Shown here piece after piece: positions 18,200 through 24,705 of a stretch of 64,000 nucleotides of DNA. The stretch lies in the NCBI RefSeq assembly GCF_019084045.1, contig NZ_JAHRED010000002.1, positions 1 through 64,000 of the forward strand, given 5' to 3'. Every line of letters begins with the position of its first letter. Within the stretch, counting starts at the first letter, position 1. The notes beneath the pieces were generated by a model. It saw nothing but the letters and a program-made list of their open reading frames with translations. It made no database searches and was not told where the DNA came from. The DNA comes from Paeniglutamicibacter quisquiliarum. GTDB lineage: Bacteria; Actinomycetota; Actinomycetes; Actinomycetales; Micrococcaceae. A program made the translations under genes and the position numbers.

Positions 18200-18589
18200 C
18201 TAGAAACGCATCAGGTGGGCAACCGCAGGTCCCCAGCTCCCGACCCACGTCGCAACCGCCTGGATGGGACCGATCAGTGCTTGTCCCGCGACAGCAATTG
18301 CGCCTGCAGAGGTCAGGAGCCCCGCGACTTTCTCCAGGGCTTCCCCGACCCTGGAGCGGTCCGGTTCCCTTGCCTGGACCTCGGATTCGATCTCGCCCAG
18401 TCCGGCGGAAACCGCAGCAGAGGTGGCGGGATCGAGGCCCGCGTCGTCGACGGCACTGCGCAATTTCCGCACCGCCTCGCGAACGGTGTTGGGGCCGATC
18501 GCTTGTCCCCGCTGGTCTCCGTATATTTGCTGGTTGCCTGCGACGTTGTTGATCACGCCGCCGGTTTGGTTGCTGATGTTGAAGCTCAT
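18200..18589 (-). CDS. Small protein with N-terminal Gly-Asn-Gln motif
   Basis: This 129-aa protein of unknown function has three parts. Residues 5-28 carry a Gly/Asn/Gln-rich motif including GGVINNVAGNQQIYGDQ. Residues about 33-85 are helical (EAVRKLRSAVDDAGL, SRVGEALEKVAGLL). The last 35 residues are hydrophobic and amphipathic (AIAVAGQALIGPIQAVATW). A similar N-x-(M/V)-x-G-N-Q core appears in the neighbouring FHA protein, so the two may interact through it. The motif recalls short amyloid-type signalling motifs of bacterial and fungal immune proteins, but that likeness is inference. It lies 17 nt downstream of the FHA gene. Confidence 0.65.
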   Translation of the reverse strand: MSFNISNQTGGVINNVAGNQQIYGDQRGQAIGPNTVREAVRKLRSAVDDAGLDPATSAAVSAGLGEIESEVQAREPDRSRVGEALEKVAGLLTSAGAIAVAGQALIGPIQAVATWVGSWGPAVAHLMRF

Positions 18590-18606
18590 GTTGTGTCCTC
18601 AAATAT

Positions 18607-19410
18607 TCAATACGGCGGAGGAAGCGGCAGCTCGCGATCCACGCGTTTCTGCCGCCCGATGGCCACAAGGTGCAGCACGCCTCCAACCAGCATCAGGACC
18701 ATCCCAATGCCCGCCACCGCCCAGCCGATGAGTCCGGATGGAAACCCGAGGATCTCAACCCCGAACGGATCGATGAAGTTCTCGGGCACCTCTCCACTGC
18801 CTGCCGCATCGGTTATGGCCATGAAGAAGCGAAGGATGCCGGCCGCGAAGAAGGCCGCACCGGCCAAGGAGATGAGGAAGCCGGACAACAAGATCCAGCG
18901 GGCCCTCGTCTTGGCGGCGGCCACATCCAGGAGGAGACTGCGCCGTTCCTCAAGAATGTGCGTGTTGTATTGGTTCCCGCCAATCATGTTGATCCACTCC
19001 GCGCGCTGGTCCCGAACCCCAAAGTGCGCCCCGGTCTCGGTGGGCGGAGCGTTCCGCCGGGACGAATTGTCTTCTAGGGGATTTGACGGATCGGGAGCAC
19101 CATCAACCGTGACCCCCGTCGACGCGAAGGTGATGACATCGCCGACACGCAGCGCTTGCGGACCGGTCAGTGGCGTCCCGTTTACCCGGGTGCCGGCGGT
19201 GGAACCCAAGTCCTCCACATAAAGTTGGCTTCCATCGCGCCACAGCAGGGCATGCCGCCGGCTCACATCTGGACTACCCAATAGCAGGTCGGAGCCCGCT
19301 TCGCGGCCCACGAGCAACGAAGCGCCGGAAAATTGCACTTGGTGGCCGCGATGCCCGTTTTCGTCGAGCATGTAGAGACGAGGTTGACTGTCCTGTGAAG
19401 TTTCGCCCAT
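18607..19410 (-). CDS. FHA-domain membrane protein
   Basis: This 267-aa protein has an N-terminal FHA domain (about residues 11-100) with the phosphothreonine-binding pattern GR (35-36), SRRH (50-53) and TRVNG (74-78). A linker with WINMIGGNQYN (residues 139-149) follows. Two transmembrane helices lie at about 172-197 and 222-248 with a short loop, and a basic Pro-rich tail follows. FHA domains read Ser/Thr-kinase phosphorylation, so this looks like a membrane-anchored phospho-sensor or scaffold. The start at 19410 is the first ATG giving a complete FHA domain. No kinase gene is in the window. Confidence 0.82.
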   Translation of the reverse strand: MGETSQDSQPRLYMLDENGHRGHQVQFSGASLLVGREAGSDLLLGSPDVSRRHALLWRDGSQLYVEDLGSTAGTRVNGTPLTGPQALRVGDVITFASTGVTVDGAPDPSNPLEDNSSRRNAPPTETGAHFGVRDQRAEWINMIGGNQYNTHILEERRSLLLDVAAAKTRARWILLSGFLISLAGAAFFAAGILRFFMAITDAAGSGEVPENFIDPFGVEILGFPSGLIGWAVAGIGMVLMLVGGVLHLVAIGRQKRVDRELPLPPPY

Positions 19411-19591
19411 CCCAATGCGCCTCTGTAATTCGTGCGCCAGCCCGATTACTCCAAGAATACTCCCGGCGCCGGCGAAAGCGCCTCCCTCGACAGCCACTCG
19501 CGGACGCCGTCTTTTTGGGTCAAACAACCGGATCCACGCGGCAGCGCTTCCTGCCGGAATCGGTGACCCGGTGGCAGGATCCGGCCTCCGC

Positions 19592-19858
19592 CTATTGGAC
19601 CTGGCTGTCGGGCGGTGGGATTCGAACCTGCCGTGCCGGGTCGACGGATTGCACGCCTTCCACCCCGGCCAGCGTCGGGCGCTTTGCCTCCTCGGCGCGG
19701 CCGATGATCTGGCCGAGGGTGCCCAAGACCCGTTCGACCTGCATGCCGGCCGATTCGAGCATCTCGGTGACTTCCTGCACCCTGCCCAGGTACTGGCTTT
19801 GTACGGTGACGATGTAGCCAATCGTCTCCGGCGTCGAATCCTCCAGCTGCTCACCCAT
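19592..19858 (-). CDS. Stand-alone subtilase propeptide-like inhibitor
   Basis: This 88-aa protein has the length and pattern of a peptidase inhibitor I9-like ferredoxin fold: YIVTVQSQYLGRVQEVTEML, MQVERVLGTLGQIIGRA, then GVEGVQSVDPARQVRIPPPD with an extended polar tail that could enter a protease active site. Such small proteins beside subtilases are often misnamed aldolases in databases; that is recalled knowledge, not a search result. Its ATG overlaps the last 8 nt of the serine protease gene (ATGGGTGA), so the two products should be made together. Inhibition of that protease is inferred. Confidence 0.65.
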   Translation of the reverse strand: MGEQLEDSTPETIGYIVTVQSQYLGRVQEVTEMLESAGMQVERVLGTLGQIIGRAEEAKRPTLAGVEGVQSVDPARQVRIPPPDSQVQ

Positions 19859-21146
19859 GGCCGTAAAAGCTTTCCGGCGAATCGTCCTCTGGCACGGGCA
19901 CGGGCACGGGTTCGGTGGCCGGTGCCGGCGCGGGCTCGGCCGGAACCTGGGCAGGTGGCGGGGCCAGCGCCAATCCGGAACCGACGTCGACGGAGAACCG
20001 CTCGAGCCGTTCGGCTTCCTGGACGAGTTCCGCCCAGAGTTCCCGGCCACGGAAACCGGTGGCCTCGGACAGGAGCGCCGCGATGCCGGCGACGTGCGGC
20101 GTGGCCATCGACGTGCCGCTGATGGTGTTGTACCGCTTGGGCATCGGCCACGAGGAATGCACCCGAACGCCGGGTCCGGAGACGTCTACCTGGCCGCCCC
20201 GGCCCGGCAGGGTGCGGGCGGAGAAGTCCGCGATGTCCAGTTTTTCGTCCAGCGCGCCGACGGACAGGACATAGGGGCTGTTGGCCGGTGCGCCGACGAA
20301 TCCCGGATTGCCCGCCGAACGCCGGGCGTTGTTGCCGGCGGCCGCGACGATCAGGGTTCCGCGCTCGAGGGCCCGGTGGCCGGCGGCGACATAGGGCGGG
20401 TGCACCTCCCGCACGTCGGCACCCAGGGACATCGAGATGATGTGGCAGTCGTTTTGCAGGGCCCAGTCGATGCCGGCGAGGATTCCGGTGTCGGAACCCG
20501 ACCCCTCGTTGCTGAGCACCTTGCCCGCAAAGATGGAGGCCCCCGGCGCCACGCCGTAGCCGCGGGCGCCCGGCAGCGGGCGCGGACCGCAGGCGGTGCC
20601 GATGCAGTGGGTTCCATGGCCGTGGCCGTCGTGGGAGTCCTCGCCTTCGATGAAGGACATGGTGGTGACGTCGCGTCCGGCGAAATCCGGGTGCCCGGCG
20701 TCGAAACCGGTGTCCAGCACCGCCACGCGGATGCCGCGGCCGGTGTATCCGGACTCCCGGGCGCGGACCGCCTGCAGGCCCCAGGTAAGGTCGTCGGTGT
20801 CGGTAAATGGCGGTCCCGCCGGGGTCTCGGGCTCTTCCGGCGGGCTCGACAGGATCCGGTAGACCAATTCCGGCACGATGCGCAGCGGCATGCTCCGAGA
20901 TGCGCAACGGGCGCGCAATTCCCCAAGCTGCGCGGAATCCCCGTCCACGACCGCCACGCCAAGGCGCGGGAAGTACGTCTCGAGTGAGAAGCCCTCCTGT
21001 TCCAGCATGCGCGGCGCCTCGTCCTGCAGCACGCGGGTGCCCAACCTGTCGCCGGCGGAGGGATGCGGGTCGGCGAAGACGACCACATACCGTCCAGGGA
21101 CGGGAGTGGCGCCGTTGGCCGAGGGGGATTCGTCGGTGTTGAACAT
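19851..21146 (-). CDS. Subtilisin-like serine protease (S8)
   Basis: This 431-aa protease has the complete catalytic triad: Asp145 (VAVLDTGFD), His177 (GHGTHCIG) and Ser346 (SGTSMATPHVAG), with oxyanion Asn272 (AAAGNN). Residues about 18-100 resemble an I9-type propeptide (RYVVVFADPHPSAGDRL). The C-terminus is a Pro/Ala-rich stretch (PAQVPAEPAPAPATEPVP). No signal peptide is seen, so it is predicted to be cytoplasmic. The start at 21146 has GAGGAG 6 nt upstream; an ATG 14 codons earlier is weaker. It overlaps a propeptide-like inhibitor gene by 8 nt. Its substrates are unknown. Confidence 0.88.
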   Translation of the reverse strand: MFNTDESPSANGATPVPGRYVVVFADPHPSAGDRLGTRVLQDEAPRMLEQEGFSLETYFPRLGVAVVDGDSAQLGELRARCASRSMPLRIVPELVYRILSSPPEEPETPAGPPFTDTDDLTWGLQAVRARESGYTGRGIRVAVLDTGFDAGHPDFAGRDVTTMSFIEGEDSHDGHGHGTHCIGTACGPRPLPGARGYGVAPGASIFAGKVLSNEGSGSDTGILAGIDWALQNDCHIISMSLGADVREVHPPYVAAGHRALERGTLIVAAAGNNARRSAGNPGFVGAPANSPYVLSVGALDEKLDIADFSARTLPGRGGQVDVSGPGVRVHSSWPMPKRYNTISGTSMATPHVAGIAALLSEATGFRGRELWAELVQEAERLERFSVDVGSGLALAPPPAQVPAEPAPAPATEPVPVPVPEDDSPESFYGHG

Positions 21147-21296
21147 GGCTTGCTCCTCAAGGGTGCGTTGCCGTCCGGCAATGGCCATGGCGGCAACTCA
21201 GGCTGGTTCTCCTGCGGACACGTTCCTAGCACCATACCGCCCGCACCGGTGACTTGGGTAGCCAATGCGCGGGGCGGTTCGGCGACTGCCGGCACC

Positions 21297-21866
21297 TCAG
21301 TCGTTCAGCACCACGGGACGGAAGCCGATCTCCTCGGAGCGCTCCAGCGAGAACTCCTGGTTGGGGTAGTCCAGCGAGGCAAAGTACGCATTGGTGTGCG
21401 CAATGATTTGGTCCCCGGTCAGTGACTGGCCCTCGAAGGTCGCCGCCCCGGTCGTGTGGGCATCGCGCACCACGGTGACGTCGTAGCCCATGGCAGCCGC
21501 GCGCCCGGCCGTGGTGCGCAGGGAATAATCCGATTGCGCGCCGCAGACCACCAGCCGTCCCACGTCCTCGGCGATCAGCGAGGCGTGCAGCCCGGTGCCG
21601 GTGAAGGCGTCGCGGTACGTCTTGTGGATCCGGTGCTCCCGGTCCAGCGGCTCCAACGGGGAAACCAGCCGCCAGGCAGGGGAGTGGCGCTCGAATTCAC
21701 GTTCGTCCTGCACCCAGTAGACCGGCGTGCCGGTGTCGCGTGCCCGCATCAGGAGGTCCTGGATGCGCGAGATGACCTTCTTGGGATGCACGCAGTATTC
21801 CATCACGCCGTTTTGCATGTTGATGATGAGAAGTGCAGTTTTTGATCCTTCGAGTTGCTCGTCCAT
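21297..21866 (-). CDS. Isochorismatase-family cysteine hydrolase homologue
   Basis: This 189-aa protein has the isochorismatase/nicotinamidase fold. The nucleophile Cys is in LVVCGAQSDYSLRTT, with the expected Lys in HRIHKTYRDAF. The third catalytic residue, normally Asp in a LLVIDMQ-like strand, is Asn16 here (ALLIINMQNG), so hydrolase activity may be changed or lost. The start at 21866 is chosen because the upstream extension is compositionally intergenic; AATACT lies 6 nt before it. It diverges from the PIG-L deacetylase gene. Confidence 0.82.
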   Translation of the reverse strand: MDEQLEGSKTALLIINMQNGVMEYCVHPKKVISRIQDLLMRARDTGTPVYWVQDEREFERHSPAWRLVSPLEPLDREHRIHKTYRDAFTGTGLHASLIAEDVGRLVVCGAQSDYSLRTTAGRAAAMGYDVTVVRDAHTTGAATFEGQSLTGDQIIAHTNAYFASLDYPNQEFSLERSEEIGFRPVVLND

Positions 21867-21952
21867 GGAAGCAGTATTGCACCCCGCGGGCCGCTGGCCC
21901 GTGATTCGCCCCCGGGCGGGTCCGCGCCCTGTCACGTGGCGGCCGCCGGGAC

Positions 21953-21958
21953 TAAAAT
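21953..21958 (+). promoter_or_regulatory. Putative leaderless -10 box of the PIG-L gene
   Basis: TAAAAT lies 6 nt before the ATG at 21965. It is one of the closest matches to the consensus among the leaderless candidates here. Confidence 0.6.
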
Positions 21959-21964
21959 GTGCCC

Positions 21965-22756
21965 ATGACCGAGCCGCATTCCATCGCGGTCATCGTCGCC
22001 CATCCGGACGACGATGCCTACGGGTGTGCCGGTTCCATTGCACTGCACGAACACGACCCCGGGTTCCGGTTCGTGCTGGTGCTGGCCACGGACGGGGCAG
22101 CCGGCCAGATCTCCGCCGGCGTGCCCGCCACCCCCGAAACCCTTGGTGCGTGGCGCCGCGTGGAGAGCGCCAACGCGTGGCGCGCCCACGGCACGATCCC
22201 GGTGCGCCACGAATGGCTGGGCTACGACGACGGGCATGTCCCGGAGGTGGACTTCGAGGAGCTTGTCGGGCGGGTGCAGGGAATCCTGCTGGCCGAGCGG
22301 CCCCAGGTGGTGGCGACCTTCGGTCCCGACGGGATCACCGGGCACCGCGACCACATCGCCATCGGACGCGCCACCGACGAGGCGTTCCTGCGTGCCCGGC
22401 AGGTTCCGGGACCGGGGTTGCGGCGCCTGGTCCACGGCGCCGTCCGCGCCTCGGTCTTTGAACGGTGGAACACTGCCCGGCGGCGCGCAGGGGGCGAGGC
22501 GTGGGACCCGAGCCGGGAATACCACCTGCGCCCGGTCCCTGACGATGCCATCGACATCGAGGTCGACACCTCCGCGGTGCGTTCACGCATCGTTGCCGGG
22601 CTGCTGGAGCACCGCAGCCAGCGCGAGGTGCTCATCGAACCGGGAGCCAGCGTGCGGCGCTGGGAGCGGGTGGTCTCCCGGGAGCCCGCGGTCATGGCCT
22701 GGCCTGCCCGCGCCGCCTGGGAGCCGGTGCTCAGCGACCTTTTTGAGGGCCTCTGA
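21965..22756 (+). CDS. PIG-L family (LmbE-like) deacetylase
   Basis: This 263-aa protein carries the zinc-binding motif AHPDDD at about residues 13-18 and a distal His pair in GITGHRDHIAIGRAT. The family removes acetyl groups from GlcNAc-type substrates; in actinobacteria, relatives include the mycothiol enzymes MshB and Mca. The overall sequence does not identify it firmly as either, so the substrate is open. It lies alone between the isochorismatase-like gene and the convergent methyltransferase. The TAAAAT box supports the start at 21965. Confidence 0.85.
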   Translation: MTEPHSIAVIVAHPDDDAYGCAGSIALHEHDPGFRFVLVLATDGAAGQISAGVPATPETLGAWRRVESANAWRAHGTIPVRHEWLGYDDGHVPEVDFEELVGRVQGILLAERPQVVATFGPDGITGHRDHIAIGRATDEAFLRARQVPGPGLRRLVHGAVRASVFERWNTARRRAGGEAWDPSREYHLRPVPDDAIDIEVDTSAVRSRIVAGLLEHRSQREVLIEPGASVRRWERVVSREPAVMAWPARAAWEPVLSDLFEGL

Positions 22757-22777
22757 GCCGCCCCGGGTGCGCGGGGA

Positions 22778-23917
22778 CTACGCCCGCGTCGACACCGTCA
22801 CGGTGAACTTCGGGTTCCGCGCGACCTGGCGGGTGGGGCCGACCAGTTTTTCCAGCTGCCCGCGATAGCCCAGGTGCGAATTCCAGACGCACCACAGCTC
22901 CCCGCCGGGGGCCAGCACCCGGCCGGCGTCGGCAATCAGCTTCAGGGCGATCCCGGCGTGCACGGTGTTGCCCATGTGGAACGGCGGGTTCAGGACCACA
23001 AAGGACTCGGAGGCGGCGGGCAGCGAGGCCAGCGCGTCGTCCTGCACCGCGGTGATCCGCTCGGCAACCCCGTTGGCGGCGGCCGTGGCGCGGGTGGAGG
23101 CCACGGCGGATGCCGACTGGTCCGAGGCGTGCACGCTCAATTGCGGGTGGCTCACGGCCAGGAAGGCGGCGATCGTCCCGTTGCCGCAGCCCAGGTCCAC
23201 GGCGTGGCCGGCGTCGCGGGGAACCTCGAGGTGCGCCAGCAGGAAGCGGGTCCCCGGATCGAGCTTGGCCCCGCCAAAGGTCTGCGCGTGGGCGCGCAAC
23301 TGCAGCGGTTCGGGCAGCCCGAGGTCGTGGCTCGATTGCAGCGGAAAGCGCGGGGCGGGGAGCTGCGCCGCGGGGCGAAGGCCGGTGGCGGTGAGCACCC
23401 GGGACTTCTGGCGTCCCAGCGAGGCGGTGACCGACGTGAAATAGCGGCCCAGCACCTCGTTCATCGACAGGCTCATGTGCTTGATTCGCCCGGCGGCCAT
23501 TACCGTCACCTCCGGCCCGGCGTGTCCGGCCACGAAGCCAAGCATCTCCTCCAGGGCGTCAAGGGACCGCGGCAACTGCACGAGCACCAGCGAGGCGCCG
23601 GCAAGCAGCTCCCCGCCGAGGCCCAGCTGCCGGTATTCGCCGGCCAGCCCGGGCAGCAGGCGGGCGGCGTTGGCGTCGGTGGCGCGGGCGCCGGAGAGGG
23701 CATCCTGGTGCACGCGCAGCCCGCGGACCCCGGCGTCCAGGGCGCCGAGCGCCAACGCACCGTAGTGGTCGCCCAGGATCGCCACCCGGCCCGGCTCCGG
23801 CGGCCATCCGGCCGCGCCGGCAACGTCAAGCAGCAGCCTGTCGGCTGCATCGACCGCCTGCAGGTTTTCCGCCTCCACGTCCGGCCAGCGGCGCAACTTC
23901 CCAAAATCAAGGCTCAT
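22778..23917 (-). CDS. RsmC/RlmG-like rRNA (guanine-N2) methyltransferase
   Basis: This 379-aa class I SAM-dependent methyltransferase has two tandem Rossmann-like halves. The N-terminal half (about 1-185) is degenerate, and the C-terminal half holds the SAM loop VDLGCGNGTIAAFLA and the catalytic NPPFHMG motif. That N-P-P-F signature marks N2-guanine or N6-adenine methyltransferases of RNA, and the two-domain layout matches RsmC/RlmG. Whether it modifies 16S or 23S rRNA cannot be told. Its ATG overlaps the upstream yigZ stop by 4 nt (ATGA), so the genes are coupled. Confidence 0.85.
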   Translation of the reverse strand: MSLDFGKLRRWPDVEAENLQAVDAADRLLLDVAGAAGWPPEPGRVAILGDHYGALALGALDAGVRGLRVHQDALSGARATDANAARLLPGLAGEYRQLGLGGELLAGASLVLVQLPRSLDALEEMLGFVAGHAGPEVTVMAAGRIKHMSLSMNEVLGRYFTSVTASLGRQKSRVLTATGLRPAAQLPAPRFPLQSSHDLGLPEPLQLRAHAQTFGGAKLDPGTRFLLAHLEVPRDAGHAVDLGCGNGTIAAFLAVSHPQLSVHASDQSASAVASTRATAAANGVAERITAVQDDALASLPAASESFVVLNPPFHMGNTVHAGIALKLIADAGRVLAPGGELWCVWNSHLGYRGQLEKLVGPTRQVARNPKFTVTVSTRA

Positions 23918-24588
23918 CGGACATCCACCCACTCGGTTCCAAGGTTTGTTGCGGCGCTGGCCCCGGAGCTCAGGGTCGCCAGCCGGTCGCGGAACGCGGC
24001 GAGGACCGCGGGATCGTCGTTCAGCGCCAGCCTCAGCGTGGCGAGCCGCGGCCCGTAGTCGGTGCCCAGGACCTGGACGCCGCCGGCGCGCAGGTCGTTT
24101 TCCAGCCTGCCGGCCGCGGCATGGTCGGCATCGACGCCCAGGATCCGCAGGCGTTCGCGGCGCAGCAGCGGGGCCGCATCCAGGGTGCCGGAGACCGACT
24201 CCGAGTAGGCGCGCACCAGCCCCCCGGCGCCCAGCAGGATCCCGCCGAAGTAGCGCACCACCACCGCAACGATGTCCGACAGATCGGTGACACCCGGCGC
24301 GGTTTCGCGCTTCGCCAGTGCGTCGAGCATCGGGATGCCGGCGGTGCCCGAGGGCTCGCCGTCGTCGTTGCTGCGCATCGCGGTGCGGTCCGGGCCCAGG
24401 ATGAAGGCGCTGCAATGGTGGCGCGCGTCGAAGTGCTTCTTACGCAGCTCGGCCACCAGGGCGCGGGCCTCGGCCTCGGATTCGACCCGGCGCAGGTAGG
24501 TGATGAAGCGCGAGCGCTTGATCTCCAGTTCGCGGACGAAGTCGCCGTCCACCGTCGTGTAGGCCGTCGCCACAGAATCGTTGTCCAT
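23914..24588 (-). CDS. yigZ: YigZ/IMPACT family protein
   Basis: This 224-aa protein has the UPF0029/IMPACT N-terminal domain with KHFDARHHCSAFILG, DDGEPSGTAGIPML and VRYFGGILLGAGGLVRAYSE, all family hallmarks, and a C-terminal domain like part of an EF-G-type fold. The eukaryotic relative IMPACT regulates translation through GCN2; the bacterial role is not settled, though ribosome or RNA association is suspected. TAGACT lies 9 nt before the start codon, so the leader is very short or absent. It overlaps the rRNA methyltransferase gene, fitting a translation-related operon. Confidence 0.9.
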   Translation of the reverse strand: MDNDSVATAYTTVDGDFVRELEIKRSRFITYLRRVESEAEARALVAELRKKHFDARHHCSAFILGPDRTAMRSNDDGEPSGTAGIPMLDALAKRETAPGVTDLSDIVAVVVRYFGGILLGAGGLVRAYSESVSGTLDAAPLLRRERLRILGVDADHAAAGRLENDLRAGGVQVLGTDYGPRLATLRLALNDDPAVLAAFRDRLATLSSGASAATNLGTEWVDVR

Positions 24589-24705
24589 TACCGATCCAGT
24601 CTAGTCAATCGGCGCCGGGGCTTCTCGCTCCCGGGCATTGTCGGTAAAGGTGCGCGGTGGAAGAATCGGTGCGGGGGACGGGAAGCCGAATTGGGGCGGG
24701 AAAAA

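Noticed and set aside
19411-19591. A further small gene between the inhibitor and FHA genes
   Set aside because: No start with a ribosome-binding site and no plausible protein were found; it is most likely a leader of the FHA gene.
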